Positions 8,829 through 17,302 of a DNA stretch of 64,000 nt are shown here, one piece after another. The notes beneath the pieces are model-generated. The model was not told the DNA's origin and did no database searches. It was given only the letters and a program-made list of their open reading frames with translations. This DNA comes from Fibrobacteria bacterium. GTDB taxonomy: Bacteria > Fibrobacterota > Fibrobacteria > UBA11236. The stretch's first letter is position 1. Each line of letters opens with the position of its first letter. The stretch covers positions 186,001-250,000 of the forward strand of contig JANYDA010000008.1 in the NCBI GenBank assembly GCA_025360005.1. Reading direction: 5' to 3'. A program made the translations under genes and the position numbers.

Positions 8829-9024
8829 ATACCTTCTTACCTTTTCTCCAATATCCCGCACCAATTATCCGTATCTTATTGCCTCGTAAAGTGAACCTGG
8901 CCGTCAAGATACCGCCCTTCATCTTCCCTATGCAATAAAAGCGCTTCTCATGGAGGGCGCTATGGCCCTTATCGATGGCGATAATTCTCTTCGGATCCAA
9001 GAAAGCGAGCGAACACGGACGCAA
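8812..9024 (-). pseudogene. BrnT-family toxin remnant (N-terminus lost)
   Basis: The open frame begins at a TTG at 9024 directly after an in-frame TGA. It encodes 70 residues with the C-terminal two-thirds of a BrnT (DUF497) ribonuclease toxin: LAFLDPKRIIAIDKGHS, then EKRFYCIGKMKGGILTARF and RGNKIRIIGAGYWRKGKK. The N-terminal tryptophan-aspartate and KHG block expected in BrnT is missing. Fragments such as IEW occur upstream in another frame near 9030-9045, consistent with decay by indels. It overlaps the antitoxin remnant downstream. I regard the module as dead. Local base composition is clearly more AT-rich than the flanks, suggesting horizontal acquisition. Confidence 0.6.
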
Positions 9025-9089
9025 TCAAGTTGATCCATTCGATATACGGCGCGATTCGACCAATTTTATTAGTCTTTATTTCAGCCTGA

Positions 9090-9518
9090 CTATGCGGCTT
9101 TTTTGGTTGACTGGCTGCGACTTGATTTACTTTTCAAAACCTTTTTCTCGGGAGCCGGGCAATGCCACCCTGCCGTTTTTTTTTGAGGTTTTGCCCTCAT
9201 TAAGATTCTCTTAATCTGAGGCATCCGCCTCATAAGGGTCATCAAAATTTCGACAGCCTTTGGATAGTCTTGTCGCCCGGTTTCCCACCCCTGAAGCGTA
9301 CGAACATTAGCGCCAACCGCCTTTGCAAGTTCACTTTGAGATAGCTTTAACTTGTCGCGACGAAGTCTTTGCAAATAGGTTGCCCGCTCCCGTCGCTCGT
9401 CGTTATCCTTTTTAGCGGAGCCAATGAACTCTTCGAGATCATCATCGGTTTCAACGAGTTCCGAGGCATGAGCTTCTAAGTATCCTTCCAATTTCTTTGC
9501 ATCGTTTTGCTTTTTCAT
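9090..9518 (-). CDS. XRE-family HTH protein, probable antitoxin
   Basis: This protein has 142 residues with a Cro/C1-type helix-turn-helix at about 59-82 (LSQSELAKAVGANVRTLQGW) and a Lys/Ser-rich basic tail. The N-terminal 50 residues are acidic and helical. The position of the HTH behind such a region is common in type II antitoxins. Its ATG overlaps the stop of the upstream toxin frame by ATGA (9518-9515), indicating translational coupling. It would neutralise the toxin and repress the operon, probably through the palindrome at 9792-9808. The partner toxin is frameshifted, so this antitoxin may now be solitary. Its AT-rich codon use differs from neighbouring genes. Confidence 0.75.
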   Translation of the reverse strand: MKKQNDAKKLEGYLEAHASELVETDDDLEEFIGSAKKDNDERRERATYLQRLRRDKLKLSQSELAKAVGANVRTLQGWETGRQDYPKAVEILMTLMRRMPQIKRILMRAKPQKKTAGWHCPAPEKKVLKSKSSRSQSTKKAA

Positions 9519-9782
9519 TTTAACCTCAAATACTTCTTTGTATAGAAGTCGCTATAGAATGCTGTTATTGATCGTTTCTTGCCATCGCGGATCTCAAATG
9601 GAACTGTGAATACAGCTTTACCTTTAAGCACCAGCAACGCTTTTTGGCCTGGATAATCTAGACTGCGGCTTTCTACAATCGCAAGCAATTGCCTACGCTC
9701 GATGAGGTCTCGGATTTCTTGAAACGAGATTCCATGCTTTTCCGGATTTCTAGTCCTTTTCTTCGTCCCAGTGGAAATCCAT
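9515..9782 (-). pseudogene. BrnT-like toxin with +1 frameshift
   Basis: The span is 268 nt, one base more than 89 codons. From the ATG at 9782 the frame reads MDFHWDEEKD and then TAG. Skipping one T gives DRNPEKHGISFQEIRDL and continues to ALLVLKGKAVFTVPFEIRDG, ending TKKYLRLK and a TGA that overlaps the antitoxin ATG. The rejoined W-D-E-x-K plus K-H-G-I-S-F block is the BrnT/DUF497 toxin hallmark. A single-base insertion has therefore inactivated an otherwise full-length toxin, unless this is a sequencing error or a programmed shift. The C-terminal half belongs to a variant of the family with a YPGQK core. Confidence 0.7.
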
Positions 9783-9791
9783 TCAAAAAGT

Positions 9792-9808
9792 ATACGTAAT
9801 TTACGTAT
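9792..9808 (-). promoter_or_regulatory. Palindromic operator candidate of the toxin-antitoxin module
   Basis: ATACGTAA (9792-9799) and TTACGTAT (9801-9808) form a perfect 8-bp inverted repeat with a single central base. It ends 10 bp upstream of the toxin ATG. An XRE antitoxin binding such a site for autorepression would be typical. The binding itself is inference. The remaining stretch up to proC (9809-9914) shows no gene. Confidence 0.55.
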
Positions 9809-9914
9809 GATGGAAAAGATCTTAGTTTGGCTGGATTACCGCGATTCGACAGTTTTAATCGGTTACGCCCAATCTTGTGACCTCATGACCCTTTGATTCA
9901 TCCGTACGGGCCTG

Positions 9915-10727
9915 TTAACCCGATAGGATACGCTTTACCATCTCATGCTTGCCCAGGGTGGCCGCAAAGACGTTGTCAAATAAGGCGGGCAACTCCGCTT
10001 CCAGGCAACGCATGCCTTCTTCCGTGATGCCGCCCTTGGTGGCCACGTTCGCGATCAGATCCCCGAAACCCAGACCGCCCCGGGCCAGCAACCTGGCGGT
10101 CCCGTATAATGTTTCGATCACCATGCGCTCCGCGTCCTGGGGCCGGATATCGCTATGCCGGAGGCCCGCTTCCATGAATTGGCGGAAAATGGCGGCGATG
10201 AAGCCAGGCGCGCAACTGGTGAGATCGGAGCCGGCTGCGAAATCCTTTTCCGGCAGGAGTTGCACGCGGCTGATGGACGCGAACAGGGATTCCACGAAAG
10301 CGCAGTCCGCGGGCGGAACGCCGGGACCATGGCACATGAGGCTGACCCCGCCGCCCAGCGCCGAAGCCAGGCTGGGGATGACGCGCGTGTAACGGCCGGG
10401 GGCGATCCGGTTCAGGTAGCCCAGCTCGGCGCAAGCGGCGATGGAAACGACATGCGTTTGCGGCCGGATGGCGCCCCGCAGGCCTTCCAGCACGCCTTTG
10501 ATCTCCATGGGTTTGACGCAGAGGAAGAGCCGGGTAGCGGAGAGCGCCGTGCGGCGGTTGTCCTCGGCGGCGATGAGGCCGGGATGCCGCGCAGCCAAAG
10601 GAATCAGTTTTTCCGGCGAGCGCGTGGACACGATGATGTCCGCGGGAACGCAGGTTCCGGCGGCTATGAAACCGTCGATGAGCATGCGCGCCATGTTCCC
10701 GCATCCGATGAATCCGAGTTTGGGCAT
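9915..10727 (-). CDS. proC: Pyrroline-5-carboxylate reductase
   Basis: This catalyses the last step of proline synthesis, NAD(P)H-dependent reduction of pyrroline-5-carboxylate. It has 270 residues, the normal length. The Rossmann fold opens with LGFIGCGNMARML at residues 3-15. The C-terminal part carries the family region with DLTSCAPGFIAAIFRQFMEA and ATKGGITEEGM. Near-identical motifs in well-studied ProC proteins read SGPAY and SPGGTT; here they are CAPGF and TKGGIT, so some divergence exists. The gene stands 16 bp downstream of the large lipoprotein on the same strand, but a functional link is not apparent. Confidence 0.88.
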   Translation of the reverse strand: MPKLGFIGCGNMARMLIDGFIAAGTCVPADIIVSTRSPEKLIPLAARHPGLIAAEDNRRTALSATRLFLCVKPMEIKGVLEGLRGAIRPQTHVVSIAACAELGYLNRIAPGRYTRVIPSLASALGGGVSLMCHGPGVPPADCAFVESLFASISRVQLLPEKDFAAGSDLTSCAPGFIAAIFRQFMEAGLRHSDIRPQDAERMVIETLYGTARLLARGGLGFGDLIANVATKGGITEEGMRCLEAELPALFDNVFAATLGKHEMVKRILSG

Positions 10728-10742
10728 GGATGGGAAAATAGA

Positions 10743-13625
10743 TCAATGCGGGCGCATTCTCAAAACCGGGCCGTACCTCCGCGAGGAAATCAAGCGGCCC
10801 TTATTGGCTTGCGACGCGGGACCGATGGCCCCGTAAACAAGGCTGTCGAGGCGAAGACTTAACTTGGCGGCGCCGGTTTGATTCAGATGATCCTCATCTG
10901 AGAACTCTTCCGAGGTGAAATCATGATTCCCCTCCCGGTTCGCATCGTATAATCTGCAGTTGGGGAGCAAGGAACAGGAATTTTCCAGATCGGCGACTAT
11001 GGCGCGCCCCGCCTCCCGCACCGGACCGTGTTTCGCGTAATAGGGAGTGCGCTGGTAATTGGGGCTTTCCGGGAAAATCACCATCACGAAGAGGATGCCG
11101 CGAGCGCCGACCTCCGCCGCCAGGTCCTTGAGCGTCTGCACATTTTCGCTTTCATATTGATCCGGCAATACTCCCGTTCCCTGGATGAAATTCGGGGGTG
11201 GATCAGCGCCCCATCCGTTGGAATGGAATATGAAATATCCCCCACCACCCAGTGAATCGTATTGGGCGGCGGTAGCTTCCACCCTCGTGTACCGCATCAG
11301 GCTGTCCATGTAAACCGGTACCGCCTGCTTCCAGTAGCCGTGGTTCCGATCGTAGACATGCCCAAGCGCCCCGTTCCAGACCGGCGGGGTGGCGAACGAG
11401 AAAAAGAGGTTGCCCAGCAGCACGTCGAAGATGACGGCCCGCAATTTCTGGTATTGCGGCAGCACGTAATCCTTCAAAACGCCCACATTGACGCCCATGG
11501 GCGCTCCCGCCGTGCCCATATTCACGGCATTGAAATGGGTGAAGGCCGCGGGCCACATGCCGAAGGCCAAATGGGATGTGCCCAGGCCGACCACATCCCC
11601 ATAACCGCGTTGCAGCCAAAAGGTCCTCATCTTGTTGGCGAACATTTCCTGAGAGAAATCCGTCGGCAACACATTGTACCGGCCCAAGCTATCATTCACC
11701 GCGCGATCTTCGCTGGATGGGATCACCACACCCGGCTTGATCCACAAAGCCGGCTGCCGGAGGTTCTCTCCCTTCGCAAGGATCGCTGTGGTGGAATCAG
11801 TTAGGTTTGCGGCCAGCACGGCGGGATATCCGAGGCTCTTGTCTTCCCCAACCGCGGCCGCATAGTCGGGATGATTGGACCACTCGACATCCTGCCAGGC
11901 GGTGAACCCCTGAGGGGCCCCGTACCAGCGCCCCACCGCCCCGGAAGCCGTATTCAACCGGAATAGGATCTCATGCAGCCCATACGATCGCCCCACCCTG
12001 CTGCTGATTCCTCGATAGCCGAAGTCCAGTAGCAAGGCATCGGGCGCATCCGCACCCGTGGGTTGCAGGGAGACATTGCATACCTGCGACGTGTCCCCCG
12101 CCGGTTTTCCGTTCTGCGGCCCCGTGAACAATGTTACTATGCTCCCGTCACCGGTATTCCGCACTTTCAAAGTCTTGTATCCCGAGACCAGATACTTGCC
12201 GCTTTGCGATAGGCCGTCATGGAACCCACCGTTGCCCGAAGCCAAGACGGGTGATCCCGCAGCCTTTCCGCCCGACATTCGGATAGCATAGGTCTGATCG
12301 CCGCTCCATGCCGGATCGGCATTATCCCTGGCATTGGTCGCATAATAAAGGAAGGTGTCCGCTTCCGAACTCCACCACCTTGGGATCAGAGCGCTGGGAA
12401 CCGGAAGCGTATTGATGGGGCTGCCCGGCTTGAGCCGCCTCACGCAAACGGTTCCGGCGCGGGTGTCCCCTTCATCCCTGTTCCCATAAGCAACCCATTG
12501 TCCATCGGGCGATATGACCGGGACGAACACCAAGCTGTCGTCCAGGAACTCGTGCACGGTCACGGGATTCTCGGCGAAATCGGCGAAGCACAAGGTACGC
12601 GTCGCCGCGGCGGCATTCACAAAAACCAGTTTGAATTGGTTATGGCCGATAAAGGCCAGGCCCTTGGGGCCATCCAACGATACGCCTGGGGTTGCACCGT
12701 GTACCTGCCCGCCGGAAAGGTAGTTGCCCGCCGCGATTGCGCCGCGGACGCAGCGAAAACCGATATACTCCACCGCCGAGCTTCCCAGGGTAGGATAGTT
12801 CGCCGAGCGCGCCGAATAGCGCAAGTAACGCTCATCATAGGCGAAGCTGCCGCCTTTTACGGAACGTTCCTGAACGATACCGGGATCGCGATTACCCAGG
12901 AAGTCCCCGATAGTCCCGGCGGCATAGGGTTGCTTCCAGTCGTTCACCCATTCCATCACGTTTCCCAGCATATCGTAAAGGCCGTAGGCATTGGCCGGAA
13001 AGCCGCGCACGGGATGCGTCCTCCCCAGGGAGTTGCCGAAATACCACGCCGAGCCGGCGGCTTGCGCGCTATCGAAAACACCGCCCCAAGGAAAGGTGGT
13101 AGTCCTGCCAGCCCGACCCGCGAATTCCCATTCCGCTTCGGTGGGAAGGCGATAGCCGTCGCGTTCATAGTGGATGACCAGGCCTCCCAACAGGAACGCC
13201 CTGCCGGTAGAGTTGGTTTGCGCTCCCACGTATTCATAGACGGTATCCAAACCCGCGGCGCGGCTTCTGGCATTGCATAACAGGGCCGCGTCGTAGAAGG
13301 TCACGTTGTAAACCGGATAATCCGCCCCCAATCCAAAGCCGGCGTTGGCGGGATTGCGGCCCAGCAAGGATTGGAAAAGCGATTGGGTGACCTCGGTGGG
13401 ATCCATGAAAAAATCGTAGCTGAACGACACGGTGGTGCCGGACCCCTCCTCGTTTTTCTTGGCAAAGGGATCCCGCGAACCCAACAGGGTCTCTTTGCCT
13501 TTGGCCGGGATGCGGACCATGCCGTCCAGGATGGTAGCCGAATCGGGCCGAGAGGGGGATGTGCTATCGCAGGAAAACAGGGCCAGCGAAAAGACAAGAG
13601 GGGAAACCCGTGCGATGGGATGCAT
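10743..13625 (-). CDS. Large lipoprotein: FGE/SUMF1-like, propeller-like and SGNH-like domains (TIGR02171-like)
   Basis: This protein has 960 residues with a lipobox ALFSC (Cys19). Residues about 35-295 are a formylglycine-generating-enzyme-like (C-type lectin-fold) domain: DPTEVTQSLFQSLLG, YPVYNVTFYDAALLCNARS, GYRLPTEAEWEFAGR, GNVMEWVNDW and GFRCVRG. Residues about 310-650 show repeated WVAYGNRDEG-like blades of a TolB-type propeller. Residues about 675-940 look like an SGNH hydrolase, with GLGTSHLAFG as block I and SDEDHLNQTGAAKL as the Asp/His block. The order, length and lipobox match what I recall of Fibrobacter succinogenes family TIGR02171, whose function is unknown. No sulfatase is nearby, so the first domain probably does not make formylglycine. 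It is co-oriented with a small lipoprotein 6 bp upstream. Confidence 0.82.
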   Translation of the reverse strand: MHPIARVSPLVFSLALFSCDSTSPSRPDSATILDGMVRIPAKGKETLLGSRDPFAKKNEEGSGTTVSFSYDFFMDPTEVTQSLFQSLLGRNPANAGFGLGADYPVYNVTFYDAALLCNARSRAAGLDTVYEYVGAQTNSTGRAFLLGGLVIHYERDGYRLPTEAEWEFAGRAGRTTTFPWGGVFDSAQAAGSAWYFGNSLGRTHPVRGFPANAYGLYDMLGNVMEWVNDWKQPYAAGTIGDFLGNRDPGIVQERSVKGGSFAYDERYLRYSARSANYPTLGSSAVEYIGFRCVRGAIAAGNYLSGGQVHGATPGVSLDGPKGLAFIGHNQFKLVFVNAAAATRTLCFADFAENPVTVHEFLDDSLVFVPVISPDGQWVAYGNRDEGDTRAGTVCVRRLKPGSPINTLPVPSALIPRWWSSEADTFLYYATNARDNADPAWSGDQTYAIRMSGGKAAGSPVLASGNGGFHDGLSQSGKYLVSGYKTLKVRNTGDGSIVTLFTGPQNGKPAGDTSQVCNVSLQPTGADAPDALLLDFGYRGISSRVGRSYGLHEILFRLNTASGAVGRWYGAPQGFTAWQDVEWSNHPDYAAAVGEDKSLGYPAVLAANLTDSTTAILAKGENLRQPALWIKPGVVIPSSEDRAVNDSLGRYNVLPTDFSQEMFANKMRTFWLQRGYGDVVGLGTSHLAFGMWPAAFTHFNAVNMGTAGAPMGVNVGVLKDYVLPQYQKLRAVIFDVLLGNLFFSFATPPVWNGALGHVYDRNHGYWKQAVPVYMDSLMRYTRVEATAAQYDSLGGGGYFIFHSNGWGADPPPNFIQGTGVLPDQYESENVQTLKDLAAEVGARGILFVMVIFPESPNYQRTPYYAKHGPVREAGRAIVADLENSCSLLPNCRLYDANREGNHDFTSEEFSDEDHLNQTGAAKLSLRLDSLVYGAIGPASQANKGRLISSRRYGPVLRMRPH

Positions 13626-13631
13626 GCGCGC

Positions 13632-14120
13632 TTATTTCTTAACGAATGAGAAGGATTTCTGGGAAACGGCGATCTTGTTCGCATCCGAAGTGCTGTACTG
13701 CATGATGCGAATCCGTATCCTTGAATCATCCGCCAAATCGAAATGCACTCCCAATGCCTGGATATCCGCAGGAATGGTCCATTGGAAACTCCCCCACTTT
13801 GGATCTCCCAGGCCGATCGATTTGTCCAGCAATCCCACCCATGTTTTCCCGCTATCGGGAGAAAGATCGATGTTGACCGCGTTGACCTCGTCAATGCCTT
13901 TGCCTTGCGTTTTCCATTTAACCGGAAGCGTGGCGCCGATTTCAAAGCGATCTCCCGCTCGGGGGGAAAGTATTACGATTTCCGCCTCCGGATCCGTTGC
14001 CGCTTCCACCGGGGCTGCTTGGCAGCCAGAGAAATATTGGCAACCCACGCTCCATACCAATACCAATACCGACATCCGGAACATGGCGGGAACGCTTTTA
14101 TATTGCCTGGATCGCAACAT
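13632..14120 (-). CDS. Small lipoprotein with Kre9/Ig-like domain
   Basis: The ATG at 14120 has GGAGGTG 7 bp upstream, which decides against the longer frame from 14210. It gives 162 residues. The signal peptide contains VLVLV, encoded by a repeated hexanucleotide, and ends at a lipobox-like SVGC (Cys27). The mature part reads IVILSPRAGDRFEIG, LPVKWKTQG and VNIDLSPDSGKTWVGL. This is the Ig-like Ser-Thr-rich anchor (Kre9/Knh1-type) pattern often found in secreted proteins of this kind. It probably sits at the outer membrane or surface. It lies 6 bp upstream of the large lipoprotein and is likely transcribed with it, so the two may form one complex. Confidence 0.7.
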   Translation of the reverse strand: MLRSRQYKSVPAMFRMSVLVLVWSVGCQYFSGCQAAPVEAATDPEAEIVILSPRAGDRFEIGATLPVKWKTQGKGIDEVNAVNIDLSPDSGKTWVGLLDKSIGLGDPKWGSFQWTIPADIQALGVHFDLADDSRIRIRIMQYSTSDANKIAVSQKSFSFVKK

Positions 14121-14572
14121 GATTTTCACCTCCGACTTTCCCAATATGGTTGCAGCGACGTCTATGCGGCGATAGCATGAGCGCATTCGACGTCGGTCAC
14201 GTATATCCAATCACACCGTTTAGCTAGGTAGGATTAGAAAAAAGCAAATCGCGGGCCAGGGGAATTGTGCCTTTTTCCGCACCCATTGTCGACTTGATGC
14301 GGAAGGTCATACCCACTGACCATCAATCCTTGACCGATAACGCCCGCGCTCCGGCTGCGCTGCCACAATCGCACTAGGCGGCGATCGGATCGAAGATCTC
14401 GGTTATCGCGTGGGGTAACTTTTTGCGGTCATCGGTCTTGATATGGTCGGCGGGAACATTGCGATCGAAGAGGAGAGGGATGGCGGTTTGGGCGAAAGCT
14501 TATTTACCCATGGATCCGCCTGATTTTCATGCGGTTTTTCAATTTGAAAAAATACCCCGCCATGCGGCCGAC
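14121..14572. other. Intergenic region with a possible gene remnant
   Basis: This gap of about 450 bp has no complete gene. On the minus strand 14374-14499 is a 41-codon open stretch without a start that reads FAQTAIPLLFDRNVPADHIK and ends TEIFDPIAA before TAG. It looks like the C-terminus of a lost protein, but I cannot assign a family. The rest shows nothing I can interpret apart from the promoter that must precede the lipoprotein pair. Confidence 0.25.
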
Positions 14573-17260
14573 TCAAATCACGGTGAGCTTGGCGTACTTT
14601 ACCATCAGCACCCGCCGGATATGATCGCCGAAAGTGACGTGCACGCGCGCGGACTCGCCCGAACCATCCAGGCCTACCACGGTACCGTCCCCGAATTTTT
14701 CATGGCGCACGCGTTGGCCCTTCTGGAATCCCACCTCGGTCTCTTGGCTGTAGTCTTCGTAGTCCGGAGTGGGCGTGGCGCCCGAATCGTCGCCGCCGCG
14801 GCCTCCGCCGGCGCCCAGGCCTCCCCCGCCATATCCGCCATTCCCTCCGAAAGCGCCGCGTTTGGGGCCGCTTCCGCCCCCATAGGAACCCCCTCGGCCG
14901 CCCCCGGAAAAACCTCCCCCGCCGCCGAAGCCGGTGCGCGCATAGGGACCGGGCGCCGCGGGCCGCGCAATCTCAAGAAATTGCTTGTCGATTTCCCGGA
15001 AGAAGCGGGAGCCCGCGGATTCCTGGTACATGCCGTAGCGGCGGCGGCGGTGGGCGTAAGACAAGCTCAGCTCCTGTCGCGCGCGGGTTACCGCAACGTA
15101 GAAGAGACGTCGTTCCTCTTCCACGTCCCCGTCCATATCCTGGCGCATCATGGGGAACAGCCCGTCTTCCAACCCGGTGACGAAGACGCGCGGGAACTCC
15201 AAGCCCTTGGCGCTATGCACCGTCATGAGGGTCACCGCTTCCTGGCTGGCTTTGAGCCCGTCGGTATCCGCCAAAAGGGAGATTTCCTGGAGGAAGAAAT
15301 CCAGATCCCGGATGCGCGCGTTGTCCGATGATACGCCGGGTTGGCCGTCCGAAATGGATTCGGCTTGGGAGAAAGCGGCCGCGAGCGCCGGGCCCGGCGC
15401 GCCCGAAGTTCCGGAGCCCGGCGCGTTCCCGAAGAAAACCCACGCCTCCCCATCCATGGCGGGCTGTGGAGAAGGCGCTTGCGATTCCCTGGAAGCGGCT
15501 TCGATCGCCCCGCCGGTCGCCCCGGCCGCCCCGCCTTTTCCCCTGCCATCGGATTCGGGGAGCGGGAATTTCAGTTCGAGCGCGCGTTGGGCCTGATCGG
15601 CTTCCTGCGCCAGCGGATCGTTGGCCTGATCCAATTCGCCGTCGCTGCGGCGGCGCAGGAAATCCTGCGCGGCGGAAACCAGCTCTTCCACGTTGGCCAG
15701 ACGATCGAGCGCTTCGTCCGTGCCCTCCTCTTCCAGATGGGCGCGATATCCGGTGCGGGCGATGATCTCGGCGATCAGGGAGGGCAGCGGTTCGTTGGCG
15801 GCCAGGGCGCGCAAGGTGTCCAGCAGCGTCACGAATTCCGTGATCCTTTTGGCGGCGCCGGAAGAGAGGCCGGCCGCTTCCGGGCGGCGGAGAGCGTCGA
15901 TGAATTGCAGGCCGTGATCGAAGGCGTAGTCCTGGATGCCGCCGATGCTCTTGTCCCCGATGCCGCGCTTGGGCACGTTGATGATGCGGGCCAGGGATAC
16001 GCTGTCGCTTGGGTTGGAGAGCACGCGCAGATAGGCCATGAGATCCTTGACCTCTTTGCGCTCGTAGAAACGGATGCCGCCCACGATGAGGTAGGGGATG
16101 CGGTGGCGGCGCAGTTCGTCTTCCATGACGCGGGATTGCGCGTTGGTGCGGTAGAAAATGGCGGTGTCGCCGGGTTTGAAACGGCCCGGTCCCGGGCCGT
16201 CGCGATCGTCCTCGCGGATGCGGCGCGCCACCCAGGCGGCTTCCAGGATTTCGTCGTCCAATTCCAGCATGGTGATCTTGGCGCCGGGCTGGTTGGCGGT
16301 CCAGATGGTCTTGTCCATCCGGTTCTTGTTGTTGCGGATGACCGAGCTGGCGACCCCGAGGATATTGGCCGTGGAGCGATAGTTCTGCTCCAGCTTGGTG
16401 ACGCGGGCCTGGGGGAAATCCTTTTTGAAGCTGAGGATGTTGCCGATGTCGGCGCCGCGCCAGCCGTAGATGCTCTGATCGTCGTCGCCCACCACCACCA
16501 GGTTGTTATGGCCGCCCACCAAAAGGCGGATGAGCTTGTACTGGGCCTTGTTGGTGTCCTGGTACTCGTCGATGAGGATGTAACGGAAGCCGGCGGCGAA
16601 GACCTGGCGCACTTCCGGGAACGATTCCAGAAGACGGATGGCCATGAAGATGAGATCGTCGAAATCCATGCCGTTGTTCTTCTTCAGCTCTTCCTGGTAG
16701 CGGTGGTAGAGATGCGCCATGCGCTCTTCGTACCTGTCTTGGGCATTGAGCTTGGCTTCGGCGGCTTGGATGCCCTGGTTCTTGTGCCTGCCGATGAAAG
16801 CGCGCACCGCGTCCGGCGAGAACTGGGCGTCGTCCTCCAAGCGCTCGGCCTTGAGGATCTGCCTGATGAAGCGCTTCTGATCGTCGGTGTCGAAGATGGT
16901 GAAGTTGGATGTGTAGCCCAGGCGCGTGGCGTGGAAGCGCAACAGGCGCGCGCAGATGGAATGGAAGGTGCCTACCCAGCGCAGGTTGCCGGAGTAGCCG
17001 TCCGGCCCTAAAAGTTTGGAGATGCGCAGGCGCATTTCCTGGGCAGCCTTGTTGGTGAAGGTAACGGCGAGGATTTCCCAAGGACGCACATTGCGTTCGC
17101 GGATGAGCCAGGCGATTTTATAGGTGAGTACGCGCGTTTTGCCGGACCCGGCACCGGCCAGGATGAGCTGAGGGCCGGGACTGTGGGTGACGGCTTCCAA
17201 CTGGGGGGGGTTGAGGGCGGCTGCCAGGGACGCGGAGTCTAGTTTCACGAGGTCTTGCAT
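14573..17260 (-). CDS. pcrA: UvrD/PcrA-type superfamily 1 DNA helicase
   Basis: This is a 3'-to-5' ATP-dependent helicase for repair and replication restart. Walker A GAGSGKT lies at residues 36-42, followed by AVTFTNKAAQEMR, motif II LIDEYQDTN, motif III VVGDDDQSIYGWRGAD, motif IV-type QNYRST, and motif V/VI TVHSAKGLEFPRVFVTG and LFYVAVTRARQEL. The protein has 895 residues, more than the usual 720-780. The extra length is an Ala/Gly/Ser-rich insertion at about 560-660 and a Gly-rich linker at about 770-830. The linker precedes a Tudor-like C-terminal domain with GQRVRHEKFGDGTVVGLDG. The gap upstream holds large repeats. Confidence 0.95.
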   Translation of the reverse strand: MQDLVKLDSASLAAALNPPQLEAVTHSPGPQLILAGAGSGKTRVLTYKIAWLIRERNVRPWEILAVTFTNKAAQEMRLRISKLLGPDGYSGNLRWVGTFHSICARLLRFHATRLGYTSNFTIFDTDDQKRFIRQILKAERLEDDAQFSPDAVRAFIGRHKNQGIQAAEAKLNAQDRYEERMAHLYHRYQEELKKNNGMDFDDLIFMAIRLLESFPEVRQVFAAGFRYILIDEYQDTNKAQYKLIRLLVGGHNNLVVVGDDDQSIYGWRGADIGNILSFKKDFPQARVTKLEQNYRSTANILGVASSVIRNNKNRMDKTIWTANQPGAKITMLELDDEILEAAWVARRIREDDRDGPGPGRFKPGDTAIFYRTNAQSRVMEDELRRHRIPYLIVGGIRFYERKEVKDLMAYLRVLSNPSDSVSLARIINVPKRGIGDKSIGGIQDYAFDHGLQFIDALRRPEAAGLSSGAAKRITEFVTLLDTLRALAANEPLPSLIAEIIARTGYRAHLEEEGTDEALDRLANVEELVSAAQDFLRRRSDGELDQANDPLAQEADQAQRALELKFPLPESDGRGKGGAAGATGGAIEAASRESQAPSPQPAMDGEAWVFFGNAPGSGTSGAPGPALAAAFSQAESISDGQPGVSSDNARIRDLDFFLQEISLLADTDGLKASQEAVTLMTVHSAKGLEFPRVFVTGLEDGLFPMMRQDMDGDVEEERRLFYVAVTRARQELSLSYAHRRRRYGMYQESAGSRFFREIDKQFLEIARPAAPGPYARTGFGGGGGFSGGGRGGSYGGGSGPKRGAFGGNGGYGGGGLGAGGGRGGDDSGATPTPDYEDYSQETEVGFQKGQRVRHEKFGDGTVVGLDGSGESARVHVTFGDHIRRVLMVKYAKLTVI

Positions 17261-17302
17261 GTAGGTTCCAACTTAGAAATTCCCTAGGGTGGCTCTGGGA
17301 CC

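Noticed and set aside
9515-9782. Programmed frameshift in the toxin gene
   Set aside because: No slippery heptamer or stimulating structure is visible at the GACTAG site; simple mutation is more likely.
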